Assembly (NCBI RefSeq): GCF_000585255.1
Contig: NZ_JANL01000037.1
Span: 62,001-126,000 of the forward strand
Source of the DNA: Alkalibacterium sp. AK22
Lineage (GTDB): Bacteria > Bacillota > Bacilli > Lactobacillales > Carnobacteriaceae_A
Length of the DNA: 64,000 bases
Direction: 5' to 3'
Shown here: piece by piece, positions 8,748 through 18,230 of the stretch
Numbering within the stretch: position 1 is the first letter of the stretch
Layout: each line of letters opens with the position of its first letter
Notes under the pieces: model-generated
Databases searched by the model: none
What the model saw: the letters and a program-made list of their open reading frames with translations, nothing else
Told to the model about the DNA's origin: nothing
Translations under genes and position numbers: made by a program

Positions 8748-9965
8748 TTATTTTCGGCGTCTTCTAAAGAAAGGAGGTGTGTCCACTTCCTCAGAAGAAT
8801 TACCGCTCTCTTCATCTCTGGAGAACAAGTTGCCGGAAGAGTTTTCTTTTCTATTCTCTGCTTTTTCATCCAGATCTGCATTGTGCCGGTCTCTCAGATT
8901 CGGTTCTTTTCTAATGTCCCAATTGCCAAACGGATCTTTTTCATTTGACTGACTTGGGTTGGGCTGTACAGCTTTTTTGGCTTGCTGAGGTTTCGGCTTG
9001 CTTTTTTTCTCTGCATCAATTCCTGTCGCAATAACAGTTACAACGACTTCATCACCTAGATCTTCATTGATAGAAGTACCAAAGATAATGTTGACGTCGC
9101 TGGTAGCTGCTGCCGAAACAATGTCGGATGCATCCTGTGCTTCAAAGAGAGTCAGATCAGATCCGCCAGTGATATTCAGCAGTACATTTTCTGCCCCATC
9201 CAGAGACACTTCAAGCAGTGGTGAGGAAATAGCTTTTTTTGTTGCTTCAGCCGTACGGTTTTCACCCGTTGCGGTCCCGATTCCCATAAGGGCAGAACCC
9301 TGATTTTCCATTACTGTTTTAACATCTGCAAAGTCCAGGTTGACATAGCCAGGATTTGTGATCAGATCGGAAATCCCCTGCACACCCTGTCTCAGTACAT
9401 TGTCTGCTTCTCTGAATGCTTCCATCATTGGTGTTTTCTTATCGACGATTTCAAGTAGCCGGTTATTAGAAATCGTCACCAATGTATCGACATGCTCACG
9501 CATCGATGCAATGCCTTCAGCGGCAAAACGACCTTTTTTCGGCCCTTCAAAAGTAAATGGTCTGGTAATGACACCTACAGTCAAAGCCCCTTGTTCTTTA
9601 GCAATGCGGGCAACGATTCCAGCAGCCCCTGTTCCGGTTCCGCCTCCCATACCAGCAGTGACAAAAACCATATCTGCTCCTTGAAGAGCCTCAGCAATCG
9701 CTTCTTCACTTTCTTCTGCGGACTTTCTTCCAACTTCAGGATTGGCTCCTGCACCCAATCCTCGAGTCAGTTTAGGTCCCAGTTGAATTTTAGTTTCTGC
9801 GCTCATCATTTCCAGAGCCTGAAGGTCCGTATTAGCGACGATAAATTCAACACCCTGTACATCATCTTCAATCATTCGGTTAACTGCATTACCGCCGGCT
9901 CCACCGACACCAATGACTTTGATTATTGCTCCATTAGATAGTGCTGAGTCAAATCCTAGTTCCAT
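8748..9965 (-). CDS. ftsZ: Cell division protein FtsZ
   Basis: The 405-residue tubulin homologue has the GTP-binding signature GGGTGTG at residues 108-114, the N-terminal [17 protein letters not shown] loop, and the T7 catalytic loop [11 protein letters not shown]. After about residue 320 comes a disordered linker ending with the conserved C-terminal peptide ([11 protein letters not shown]), the binding site for FtsA and SepF. It builds the Z ring. The RBS AGGAGG is strong. It is cotranscribed with ftsA (30-base gap). Confidence 0.99.
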   Translation of the reverse strand: MELGFDSALSNGAIIKVIGVGGAGGNAVNRMIEDDVQGVEFIVANTDLQALEMMSAETKIQLGPKLTRGLGAGANPEVGRKSAEESEEAIAEALQGADMVFVTAGMGGGTGTGAAGIVARIAKEQGALTVGVITRPFTFEGPKKGRFAAEGIASMREHVDTLVTISNNRLLEIVDKKTPMMEAFREADNVLRQGVQGISDLITNPGYVNLDFADVKTVMENQGSALMGIGTATGENRTAEATKKAISSPLLEVSLDGAENVLLNITGGSDLTLFEAQDASDIVSAAATSDVNIIFGTSINEDLGDEVVVTVIATGIDAEKKSKPKPQQAKKAVQPNPSQSNEKDPFGNWDIRKEPNLRDRHNADLDEKAENRKENSSGNLFSRDEESGNSSEEVDTPPFFRRRRK

Positions 9966-9995
9966 TTTATTTCCTCCTGTTTTACCTTCTCTTGT

Positions 9996-11300
9996 TTAAT
10001 CAAAAAAATTTGAAAAGAAGCTTTTGATTGAATCGATGACCGATTCATTTCCAGATGACTGCCTGTCTTCAGGCTTGTGCACTTGAGGAGCAGCTGCCGG
10101 TTTTTCGACAGTTGGTCCACCTTGCTGAATATAGTCATCATCAAGAATCAAATGATTCAAAACCCTTGATAATTCGTCCATTTGCGCTTTGGAATGAACC
10201 AGTGCGATTGCATTAGTGAAGGAAGGGTAACGGACACCCATAAAATCTGGTATATACGTCTTGACATTCACTTCAAAAATATCCTCAGCCAATTCCTTGA
10301 TGCCAGGTATAGCTGCTGTCCCACCAGTGATCACGATGCCTCCGGGAAGATCCCGTGCACCGATTTCATCTAATTCATACCTGATTTTTTCAAATATCTG
10401 AGCCAGACGTGCTTCGATGATTTCAGCAATATACGATTCTTTGACCTCTATCGAACCGTCCTGTCCAATCACATCGACCGAAATCGTCTGCGTCTTTTCT
10501 TCAGGATCTAGAGGGTAGGCATAGCCGACTTCTCGTTTAAGCTTTTCCGCATTTTTCAGTGAAGTATTGAGCACAACCGAAATATCTTTGGTTATGTTTT
10601 CTCCACCCTCTTGTACAATTGTTGAAAACTTTACTTGCTCATCATGTGCTGCAGAGGCTGACGTCTGTCCCCCTCCAAGATCGATCTGGATAGTCCCAAA
10701 CCGTCTTTCATCTTCAGACAGGACCAGCTCGGACATGGCTTTAGGCTGAAAGACCATATCACTGATTGCATAGCCTGCATTACTAACACTCTTCCTGATG
10801 TTGTGTAGGATTGTTTTCGGTACCGCCAAATAGGTGCCGTACAGTTCGACTTGTTCCCCCACCATCTTGCGCGGATCTTTTATGCCATCAAAACCATCGA
10901 CTATGAATTCTTCCACCATAACCGAGAGCAGCGTTTTGTCACTGGGGATTTTTTTATTTTTTATTTGCTCGATGATTTTTTTCAGCATCGAATCATTGAT
11001 TTCCTGTGATGCATTTTCCACTAAAATCGATGTATGGAACGGACTGATATCGACATTGGTCACCGGTACTCCTACAATGAGTGAGCGGATCTGCATGCCT
11101 GACTTATCTTCAGCCTGTTTGATTGCTTTTGTTATAGAAAGAGCTGTTTCATCGATATCGATGATTAACCCTTTATTGATTCCATTAGACTTCTCACTTC
11201 CGACTCCAATAACATTCATTTTACCATTTAAGACTTCTGAAACAATGACTTTTATTGAAGTGGTTCCAATATCTAAACTTGAATAAATTCCATCTTTCAC
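9996..11300 (-). CDS. ftsA: Cell division protein FtsA
   Basis: The actin-like ATPase (about 434 residues) shows the phosphate-1 loop YSSLDIGTTSIKVIV near the N-terminus, the phosphate-2 region IQIDLGGGQTSAS, and the adenosine loop GGIVITGGTAAIPGI. The extreme C-terminus SVIDSIKSFFSNFFD is the amphipathic membrane helix. FtsA anchors FtsZ to the membrane. I chose the GTG at 11300 because GGGAGG lies 10 bases before it; the longer frame starts at an ATG at 11318, where that Shine-Dalgarno would be inside the coding sequence. Confidence 0.95.
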   Translation of the reverse strand: MKDGIYSSLDIGTTSIKVIVSEVLNGKMNVIGVGSEKSNGINKGLIIDIDETALSITKAIKQAEDKSGMQIRSLIVGVPVTNVDISPFHTSILVENASQEINDSMLKKIIEQIKNKKIPSDKTLLSVMVEEFIVDGFDGIKDPRKMVGEQVELYGTYLAVPKTILHNIRKSVSNAGYAISDMVFQPKAMSELVLSEDERRFGTIQIDLGGGQTSASAAHDEQVKFSTIVQEGGENITKDISVVLNTSLKNAEKLKREVGYAYPLDPEEKTQTISVDVIGQDGSIEVKESYIAEIIEARLAQIFEKIRYELDEIGARDLPGGIVITGGTAAIPGIKELAEDIFEVNVKTYIPDFMGVRYPSFTNAIALVHSKAQMDELSRVLNHLILDDDYIQQGGPTVEKPAAAPQVHKPEDRQSSGNESVIDSIKSFFSNFFD

Positions 11301-11375
11301 TTTATTGAAACCTCCCATTCTCCAATAATTAAATTGCGCTTAGAATAAGCCTTATTTTAACTATTGATACTTTTC

Positions 11376-11384
11376 ATTCTACCA
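11376..11384 (-). promoter_or_regulatory. Extended -10 promoter element of ftsA
   Basis: On the minus strand the sequence TGGTAGAAT gives an extended -10 (TG-n-TAGAAT) about 75 bases before the ftsA start. The -35 is poor, which extended -10 promoters tolerate. The surrounding TTTGTGGTAGAAT resembles the repeat unit of the MraZ operator at 20081-20110. Confidence 0.5.
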
Positions 11385-11581
11385 CAAACTCTAAGGGATA
11401 ATGAAGAGCATTTATTGATTTATCAGTAGATTTGAATTACTTTTATGTAACAATACTAATAAATATCATTTTTTGTGACACGCAGCCATCTTCTAATGGT
11501 ACATGCAGTCTTGACCGGTGATTTTATTAACTATCGATCGCACTTTCACTTAAGAGCAAGTGTCATCTTAATCTCTTATAC

Positions 11582-11615
11582 AAAAAAAAGAGGCCTGGCA
11601 CATTGCCGCCTCTTT
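11582..11615 (-). terminator. Terminator of the murD-murG-divIB segment
   Basis: AAAGAGGC and GCCTCTTT pair around a 13-base loop, followed on the minus strand by TTTTTT. It lies 16 bases after the divIB stop codon. Confidence 0.85.
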
Positions 11616-11630
11616 AAGCCGAGAGTTAGT

Positions 11631-12470
11631 TTACTCCTCAGCATCCTCATCTTCTGTCAGCTCTTCATTTTCATCCAGTAGGTCAAGTTCCTCGTTTACT
11701 TCCGAATCAAAAGGGATAAAGAACGCTCCCGCTTCCAGATCAAAAACACCGGATTGGCCATCTACCGCTTCCCTCATTTGAGTATAATAATTAATCCGCT
11801 CCGCAAATGTGGGGATCGATGCCATTACCTCATTTCCGTCATTCATGAAAATCCGTATTAGCATTGGATTCCGTTCGCTGTTTCTATGTTCGACTTCTGA
11901 AATTAGGCTTTTCACCCGTTCATCAACATCTTGAAATTCTTCCAGCATACGTTCCAGTGTACTGCCTTGCTCAAAATTAACCAATATCGGCCTGCCGCTT
12001 GAACTGGCCCGCGGAATTACTTGGTCAAGAATCACTCCGTTTTCCAGTACCTGATAGTACTCTCCTTCGTTAAGCAAGAACGCCTCTGTTTCATACTCCT
12101 TTATCAGAATGTTCACCGACTGCAAACCCGTTACTTTAAGAGTGGCTTCGGCTACTTGCGGTATACCAGCTGAAATCTTCTGCCCGATGTCGCCTCGGTT
12201 CATAAAAATGTCAAGCATCTCATCGCCAGATAAAATACCACTGTTTTCCAGCACAGTCTGGTCGTATACTTCGGTATTACCATCAACACTCACCTCATTG
12301 ACTTCGCTGAGAGGGCTGATCATATAGCCCGATACAATAATGGCAAGAGTAAACAGGCCTGCCAGGAGCAACCAGTTCCGCAACAGCCTACCACTCACTT
12401 GTCTTTTTGTAACGGCCTGTGTGTCGTTCTCTGCCAGTGCCGGTTCTTTTTTTCTGTCACGTTCTGACAT
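11631..12470 (-). CDS. divIB: Cell division protein DivIB/FtsQ
   Basis: The 279-residue bitopic membrane protein has a basic cytoplasmic tail (about 1-34), one membrane helix (LLLAGLFTLAIIVSGYMI, about 36-55), then the POTRA domain beginning VNEVSVDGNTEVYDQTVLENSG and the beta domain. It ends in a run of acidic residues. DivIB joins FtsL and DivIC at the septum and links the Z ring to PBP2X activity. The ATG at 12470 is preferred to an in-frame GTG two codons upstream because AAGGAG is 8 bases before the ATG. A terminator follows. Confidence 0.93.
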   Translation of the reverse strand: MSERDRKKEPALAENDTQAVTKRQVSGRLLRNWLLLAGLFTLAIIVSGYMISPLSEVNEVSVDGNTEVYDQTVLENSGILSGDEMLDIFMNRGDIGQKISAGIPQVAEATLKVTGLQSVNILIKEYETEAFLLNEGEYYQVLENGVILDQVIPRASSSGRPILVNFEQGSTLERMLEEFQDVDERVKSLISEVEHRNSERNPMLIRIFMNDGNEVMASIPTFAERINYYTQMREAVDGQSGVFDLEAGAFFIPFDSEVNEELDLLDENEELTEDEDAEE

Positions 12471-12491
12471 CGCCACTACTCCTTGTTCACC

Positions 12492-13613
12492 TTATTGTCT
12501 GATCAGATCAATCATCAGCTGAATGATCCGGTCTGACGCATCCGGCACTCCAATCTCTTTTGCCTGCTGCGCCATTTTCAGGCGCTTTGGTTCATCTTTC
12601 ATGAGCTGACTCACCGCTTGCATGAATACATCACTGTTCAGTTCCGATTCCTTAAGCAGCAAAGCGGCATGAGCATCAGACAGACTACGGGCATTTCTAG
12701 TCTGGTGATCTTCCGTTACATTCGGGCTCGGTATCAGAATGCTGGGTACCCCGATTGCCGTCAGCTCAGCTAATGTCGTCGCCCCGCTTCTGGCAACAAC
12801 CAGCGAAACAGATGCAAATACTTCAGGCAAGCTATCCACGTAAGGAACAATTTTCACTTTTTCAAGACCTGCAAGTTCTTTACCCGCTGTCCATTCTTTT
12901 AGAAACCGTTCATAGTTAGCTTCTCCGGTAACAAAAAGAACTTGGAAGGCTTCATCAGGAAAATAGGCCCGGCTGTCCATTACAACCTGATTGATGGCTG
13001 CTGCACCCCGACTCCCTCCAAATATCAGGACCGATGGCTTCTCAGGATCGAGACCATAGTGTCTGAGACTGTCGTTTTTCTTAATATGTGCTACTTCCTG
13101 TGCTCTCGGGTTCCCAGTAAAAATCACTTTTTCTTCCTGTCCTTTAAATTGAGTTCGGGCATCCTCAAAGCAAATAGCAATCGCAGAAACGTATCTTGCT
13201 AGAAATTTATTTGTAACGCCCGCAACACTGTTCTGTTCGTGTACAATGGTCTTTACACCCACTTTTGCCGCCGCGTAACAGACCGGTGCACTGACATACC
13301 CTCCCGTTCCGATAACAATATCCGGCCGGAAAGACGCGATCAGTTTTTTAGACATATGAATCGACCGGATAAAGTACCCAATCGTTTTTAAGTTGTAAAC
13401 AATCCCTTCAAAATTAAGTTTCCGCTTGAATCCTTCTACTTTAAGAGCCTTAAAAGAGACACCGGCCTTAGGGACAATTGTGCTTTCCAGTCCACGTTCT
13501 GTCCCTACATAGAGAAACTCTGCTTCTTTATGGACTTCCTTGATTCTTTTTATCAAAGCAAGTGCCGGGTAAATGTGTCCACCGGTACCGCCACCAGTTA
13601 CCAATATTTTCAT
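12492..13613 (-). CDS. murG: UDP-N-acetylglucosamine--LPS/lipid II synthase MurG
   Basis: The 373-residue GT-B glycosyltransferase transfers GlcNAc to lipid I to form lipid II on the cytoplasmic membrane face. The N-terminal glycine loop ILVTGGGTGGHIYPALAL, the middle FGGSRGAAAINQ, and the C-terminal donor site phrase VARSGATTLAEL all fit MurG. The open frame extends 62 codons upstream into murD, but the family start MKILVTGGG is at 13613, so I use it. AGGAG lies 24 bases upstream, rather far, suggesting translational coupling with murD, whose stop is 19 bases upstream. Confidence 0.97.
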   Translation of the reverse strand: MKILVTGGGTGGHIYPALALIKRIKEVHKEAEFLYVGTERGLESTIVPKAGVSFKALKVEGFKRKLNFEGIVYNLKTIGYFIRSIHMSKKLIASFRPDIVIGTGGYVSAPVCYAAAKVGVKTIVHEQNSVAGVTNKFLARYVSAIAICFEDARTQFKGQEEKVIFTGNPRAQEVAHIKKNDSLRHYGLDPEKPSVLIFGGSRGAAAINQVVMDSRAYFPDEAFQVLFVTGEANYERFLKEWTAGKELAGLEKVKIVPYVDSLPEVFASVSLVVARSGATTLAELTAIGVPSILIPSPNVTEDHQTRNARSLSDAHAALLLKESELNSDVFMQAVSQLMKDEPKRLKMAQQAKEIGVPDASDRIIQLMIDLIRQ

Positions 13614-13632
13614 AGTCGATGCACTTCTGTGC

Positions 13633-15018
13633 CTACTCTCCTTTATTTTCATTTGCTTCAAGATGTGTGACAGCCTCGATAAAATCCTGCCCTCTAGCTT
13701 CGAAATTTTTATAGGCATCCCAGCTTGCGCAAGCTGGTGACAAGAGCAGAACATCTCCTGGACTACTACTTGCATAAGCCGTCCTAACTGCCTTTTCAAG
13801 TGTTTGGGTATTTACACAGACCGCCACGTCCGCTTCCTTACCCGTTTGGCAAAGAGTCTCAGCTGTTTCTCCAAAAGTAAACAGCTGCTTGACATGCTTT
13901 CTTAGGGCCGGTACAAGGTCATTAAAATCTGTTCCTCGGTCAAGACCTCCTGCAAGAAGGATAACTTTTTTCTCGAACCCTTCTAAAGCATTGATGGTTG
14001 CTAATGTATTGGTAGCCTTTGAATCATTATAAAATCGACGTCCGTTTATCCCCCCGACAAACTGCATCCGGTGCTCAACTCCCTGAAAGTGGCGGAAAAT
14101 ATTTTCGATGTGTGCGTTGGAAATACCATTCAGTTTCGCTACAGCTATCGCAGCCAGGGCATTTTCCAAGTTATGTTTACCTGGCAGAACTATGTCACTG
14201 CTGTCCATTATTCTTTCTTTATCAAAATAAATTATGGAATCTTTCAGATAGACTCCCTGATTTAGTTCATCTTTTCTTGAAAAAGGAAGAAGTTGCGCTT
14301 TGCTTTCCCGGATCACCAGCTCAGTCAGTTCAAGCTGATCATGATTATAAATCAGATAGTCTTCTGATGTTTGGTTTCGGGTAATATTCAATTTTGCATC
14401 GACATACTCTTTTCGTGAGCCGTGATAGTCCAGATGGGCCGAATGGATATTTGTAATCACTGCGATAGATGGCTTGAAATGCCGGGTTCCCATCAGCTGG
14501 AAACTGGATACTTCCATAACCAGCTTATCCTCGGGTCTGGAACTGACAGCCACTTCAGCTGCCGGCTGGCCTATATTACCCACGGAATAGACCTCGCCTG
14601 GCAACTGCTCTGAAGCCAAAAGTGACTCAATCATTCGAGTAGTCGTTGTTTTTCCATTAGTACCGGTAATGGCAATGATCATTGACTGACTAATAGAATC
14701 GGCGATTTCAACATCGGTAATAATTGGGATTCCTCTATTTGCTGCCTCTGCCAATAGGGGGTTGGAATACGGAATGCCAGGGTTTTTGACAATCAAATCA
14801 ACCGGCTGGTCCAGAAGTTCAAGCGGATGCCCTCCACTCACTACCTGAATATCCATTTTTTGCAGTTCTAATGCAGCAGGATCTCCTTTTAGACTTTTGA
14901 AATCATTGACAGTAACCCGTGCTCCCAATTCCTTCAAAACTTTTGCTGCACTGAAGCCGCTGACTGCCAGTCCTAATACCAGTACATCTTTGTTTTTAAA
15001 ATAAGTTTTATTATACAT
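13633..15018 (-). CDS. murD: UDP-N-acetylmuramoyl-L-alanine--D-glutamate ligase
   Basis: The 461-residue Mur ligase adds D-glutamate to UDP-MurNAc-L-Ala. It has the N-terminal Rossmann-like LVLGLAVSGFSAAKVL, the ATP loop ITGTNGKTTTTRM (about residues 115-127), and the C-terminal ligase phrase LLLSPACASWDAYKNFEARG, a MurD hallmark. The RBS AAGGAG is clear. It follows a terminator-like hairpin after mraY, so its transcription may be partly separate from the upstream dcw genes. murC is far away in this window and murE/murF are not in it. Confidence 0.98.
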   Translation of the reverse strand: MYNKTYFKNKDVLVLGLAVSGFSAAKVLKELGARVTVNDFKSLKGDPAALELQKMDIQVVSGGHPLELLDQPVDLIVKNPGIPYSNPLLAEAANRGIPIITDVEIADSISQSMIIAITGTNGKTTTTRMIESLLASEQLPGEVYSVGNIGQPAAEVAVSSRPEDKLVMEVSSFQLMGTRHFKPSIAVITNIHSAHLDYHGSRKEYVDAKLNITRNQTSEDYLIYNHDQLELTELVIRESKAQLLPFSRKDELNQGVYLKDSIIYFDKERIMDSSDIVLPGKHNLENALAAIAVAKLNGISNAHIENIFRHFQGVEHRMQFVGGINGRRFYNDSKATNTLATINALEGFEKKVILLAGGLDRGTDFNDLVPALRKHVKQLFTFGETAETLCQTGKEADVAVCVNTQTLEKAVRTAYASSSPGDVLLLSPACASWDAYKNFEARGQDFIEAVTHLEANENKGE

Positions 15019-15058
15019 AGCCTGCTCCTTTTAACTAAAGCTGTGAATCTATGAAAAA

Positions 15059-15086
15059 AACTGGAAGTAGAAGCCTACTACCAGTT
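15059..15086 (-). terminator. Terminator-like hairpin between mraY and murD
   Basis: AACTGGTAGTAG pairs with CTACTTCCAGTT around a 4-base loop with one mismatch, and a run of T follows on the minus strand. It lies just after the mraY stop codon, inside the dcw cluster, so it probably lowers rather than abolishes readthrough into murD. Confidence 0.75.
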
Positions 15087-15094
15087 CCGGTCAT

Positions 15095-16063
15095 TTATAT
15101 CATAATAAGTGCTGCTGCACTCGCTCCCAATGTGACCAGCGAAAAGACAACCACAATTTTCCATTCTCCCCAGCCACTCATTTCAAAATGGTGGTGAACT
15201 GGACTCATCTTGAATATACGCTTGCCTCTCAGCTTAAAAGAACCGACTTGTAGCATAACACTCGCTGTTTCGAATACAAATATCAGTCCAATCAGCAGCA
15301 GCGTCCATTCCTGATTTAAAACAATCGATGTTCCAGCCAGGCCCGCCCCCAGAGCAAGTGAACCGACATCACCCATGAAAATTTTAGCCGGCTTTTTATT
15401 AAACAGGAAAAAACCAAACAGTGCACCTGTAACAGCCGAGGTGAATAAGGCTACGTCCCACTGCCCCTGCCGTACTGCAATCACCGTATAAGTTATATAG
15501 GCAAGCATGCCCGTCGTAGCCAGCAATCCGTCTATTCCGTCTGTAAGATTGGTGGCATTGGAGAAGCCCACCAGCCAGAACAGAACAAATAAACTATAAA
15601 ACAAGCCAATATTCAGACTGATGCCAAACGGAAGTTGTACCGCACCTACTGGAATCAGCTGGCTGATTCCGATGTAAAATAGAACGGCTCCAGCAATTTG
15701 TGCCAGTAGTTTTTGCAGACTTGTCAAGCCCAAATTGCGTTTCATGACCACTTTAATATAGTCGTCTATAAACCCAATGAGGGCAAAGACAACAAAGATG
15801 AAAACCAGCAAAGCATTCAGCAGTACCGGCAGCTGAAAAAATAAACTGAGACCCAGAGAGGCGACTGCAACAGCCAGCAGTATCGACAGGCCCCCCATCG
15901 TAGGTGTCCCTGACTTAGCCTGATGCCATGACGGCCCTTCTTCACGGGTCGTCTGCCCCAATTGTTTTTTTCTAAAGTAACGGATAACGGAGGGCATAAA
16001 GGCTGCAGCCAGTCCCCCGCTGATTAGGGCTGTTAATAACAAGTGTAAACTATTCAATTTCAT
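15095..16063 (-). CDS. mraY: Phospho-N-acetylmuramoyl-pentapeptide transferase
   Basis: The 322-residue polytopic membrane enzyme moves phospho-MurNAc-pentapeptide from UDP to undecaprenyl phosphate, making lipid I. Visible signatures are GTPTMGGLSILL, the Asp pair FIDDYIKV, NLTDGIDGL, and the histidine motif MSPVHHHFEMSGW near the C-terminus. About ten membrane segments are expected from the hydrophobic pattern. Length is normal. The RBS is GAGAGGA and the gene follows pbp2X after 16 bases. Confidence 0.98.
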   Translation of the reverse strand: MKLNSLHLLLTALISGGLAAAFMPSVIRYFRKKQLGQTTREEGPSWHQAKSGTPTMGGLSILLAVAVASLGLSLFFQLPVLLNALLVFIFVVFALIGFIDDYIKVVMKRNLGLTSLQKLLAQIAGAVLFYIGISQLIPVGAVQLPFGISLNIGLFYSLFVLFWLVGFSNATNLTDGIDGLLATTGMLAYITYTVIAVRQGQWDVALFTSAVTGALFGFFLFNKKPAKIFMGDVGSLALGAGLAGTSIVLNQEWTLLLIGLIFVFETASVMLQVGSFKLRGKRIFKMSPVHHHFEMSGWGEWKIVVVFSLVTLGASAAALIMI

Positions 16064-16079
16064 TAAATCCTCTCTATTG

Positions 16080-18230
16080 TCATTCTTGATTCGCTGACAA
16101 TTGTACCATTATTTCAGTTCCTGTTTCAATGAATGACCCGGCAGCCAAATTTTGCTCAGTGACAAAGCCTTCTCCTTCAATTTGAAGCGAGATGCCTGTC
16201 AGTTCTCTAAGTTTGTGCAACTCGCCTCTGGACCAGCCGGTCAAATCAGGCAGTGTCATGGCTCCGTTTGTCAGCAACAGCAGACGTTGTGATTCGTCTA
16301 TTTCTGATTCATAGACCGGCAGTTGCTGCACAACCCGGTCACCTGTGCCGATAACACTGTAGGGATGCTTCTGCTTGCTAAGGTAGTTCAGTACATCCTG
16401 AGTGTCCCGTTCAATAAAACGGCTCATTTCTAAGGCAGTATCCTGCTGCCTGGCCTGCTCATCACTTCCGGCAGTATAATACTCCAGCGCCCTGCGCATG
16501 ACCGGGTTGAAAATCTGCTGGACAGCCTGACCACCATGAGTGATTGTGTTGAGCTGAGGTTGCTGCACTGTGACAAATAAAATCAGTTCAGGATCGTCAG
16601 CTGGCGCCATACCGACGACTGAGAACACATGGTTCTCACGTCCTGTAAGATACCTTCCCGTATCAGGATCCGGGATTTGAGCTGTACCTGTTTTGGCTGC
16701 AATCTCGAAGCCATCGATCTGATAGTTCTGTCCAGTCCCGTTCTCATCAGTCACAGTTTCTTTCAAGTATGCCATGGTCTGCTGTGCCGTTTCTTCGGAT
16801 ATAACCGGTTCGCTTTCCTTCAGATCCAGATCCGGGTCTTTGACAAGGTGCGGGTTGACCATACGGCCACCGTTCGTCACTGCAGAGAAGGCCCTAAGCA
16901 TCTGAACAGGCGTCACGGCAATCCCTTGACCAAAGGACGTATTTAACTTTTGAAGAGGCCATTCGAACGGGTTGCTTCCTCTTGCTTCATTTGGTAAGGC
17001 AATGCCTGTCTGTTCACCAAAACCGAAGGCGTCCAGGTACTCTCCCCATGTATTTCGTCCCATTTCCTCTACCTGATGAACAAAAGAGACGTTACTGGAA
17101 CGAACTAGACCTTCCAAATGGGATATAGTTCCCCATCCTTCTCGCCTGACGTCACGCACTACTCCTCCCGCTATATTCAGCTGGCCGGATTTGAAATAAT
17201 CATTGGGGCTAAAGGTCCCTTCTTGAATCGAGGCTGCTAGAGTCAACACCTTCATTGTGGATCCCGGTTCGAACGTATAATCCGTCAGCAGATTCTGCCA
17301 GGACTGATCGATGCCTTCTCTCGTTGTCGCATTGAATGTCGGTCTTTGGGAAGTTGCCAGAATCTCACCTGTTTGGGCATGCATCAAATTAGCTGTGATA
17401 TATTTGGGCTGGTGTGCTTGGCTGACATCTTCCACGACACTTTCCAAAAAAATCTGCAAACGGCGGTCAATTGTCAACTGGAGATCCTCTCCATGGACTG
17501 GCTCCTGCTCATCAATATCCTGTCCAGGAATTACATAGCCAAACCTGTCACGTTGCAGACGGCGCCAGCCATTTTTACCGCTGAGCAAGTCATCAAACTG
17601 CTGTTCGATTCCCATGACTCCTGTCAGCTGATTCTCATTTTCTTCACTTGTTTGAGCTAGACCAATCGTGTGGGAGGCAAACGTTCCATTGGGATAAAGC
17701 CGGCTTCTGCTTTCTTCAAAGCGGATCCCTGTTAATTCTTCTTCCTCTAGCGCGTCTCTAATGGCACTCATCGTACCGTAATTCAGATTGCTGCCGGCAC
17801 TACCAAACTCAACCTGTTTACGGTCAGAGCTCAAGCGATCATAAATGTCGTTTTCGCCCATGGCAATATGCTCAGACAGAATGCGGGCCACAGCACGTGA
17901 ATCTTCTACATGCTGTGGCCGGTTCGGTGCAGACCATTCAGGGGTGAGGACACCGATCATCTGAAAAGAAGCGGCATCCAGTGCAACAGGATTACCGTTA
18001 CGGTCATATATGGTCCCTCTCCTGGCCTGAAGGATACTGCTGCGTGTATAAAGGCGCTCTACGTTCTCGTGCAAATCTTCCCCGTTTACTTCGCCTTTCA
18101 CCATAATCCAGGTAAAACGGAAAAGCAGACTGAAAAAAAGTACAAAGCACATTAGATACATGAAGATAGCGATCTGCTTCCGGTTTCTAAACGGATTGGC
18201 TTTAATAACCTTTTTTCTTAGCTGCTTCAT
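16080..18230 (-). CDS. pbpX: Penicillin-binding protein 2X, division transpeptidase with PASTA domains
   Basis: The 716-residue protein has a cytoplasmic basic tail, one membrane helix (about 21-43), a dimerisation domain with RRGTIYDRNGNPVA (about 70-83), and the transpeptidase domain. Catalytic motifs are SxxK at 324-327 (EPGSTMK), SSN at 378-380, and KTG at 513-515. Two PASTA-like segments follow from about residue 600 to the end. It cross-links septal peptidoglycan and is a beta-lactam target. Its ATG overlaps the ftsL stop (ATGA), indicating translational coupling. The motif residues show no obvious resistance-type change. Confidence 0.97.
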   Translation of the reverse strand: MKQLRKKVIKANPFRNRKQIAIFMYLMCFVLFFSLLFRFTWIMVKGEVNGEDLHENVERLYTRSSILQARRGTIYDRNGNPVALDAASFQMIGVLTPEWSAPNRPQHVEDSRAVARILSEHIAMGENDIYDRLSSDRKQVEFGSAGSNLNYGTMSAIRDALEEEELTGIRFEESRSRLYPNGTFASHTIGLAQTSEENENQLTGVMGIEQQFDDLLSGKNGWRRLQRDRFGYVIPGQDIDEQEPVHGEDLQLTIDRRLQIFLESVVEDVSQAHQPKYITANLMHAQTGEILATSQRPTFNATTREGIDQSWQNLLTDYTFEPGSTMKVLTLAASIQEGTFSPNDYFKSGQLNIAGGVVRDVRREGWGTISHLEGLVRSSNVSFVHQVEEMGRNTWGEYLDAFGFGEQTGIALPNEARGSNPFEWPLQKLNTSFGQGIAVTPVQMLRAFSAVTNGGRMVNPHLVKDPDLDLKESEPVISEETAQQTMAYLKETVTDENGTGQNYQIDGFEIAAKTGTAQIPDPDTGRYLTGRENHVFSVVGMAPADDPELILFVTVQQPQLNTITHGGQAVQQIFNPVMRRALEYYTAGSDEQARQQDTALEMSRFIERDTQDVLNYLSKQKHPYSVIGTGDRVVQQLPVYESEIDESQRLLLLTNGAMTLPDLTGWSRGELHKLRELTGISLQIEGEGFVTEQNLAAGSFIETGTEIMVQLSANQE

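Larger units (their letters stand above)
11319..11630 (-). other. ftsA-divIB intergenic region
   Basis: This stretch of about 310 bases holds the divIB terminator at its far side (11582-11615) and the ftsA promoter near 11376. The middle (11400-11575) is AT rich and shows no ORF, repeat or hairpin I can support. It divides the dcw cluster into separately expressed parts. Confidence 0.6.

Noticed and set aside
11475-11681. 68-residue plus-strand frame in the ftsA-divIB gap
   Set aside because: It crosses the divIB terminator and enters divIB antisense; no RBS.
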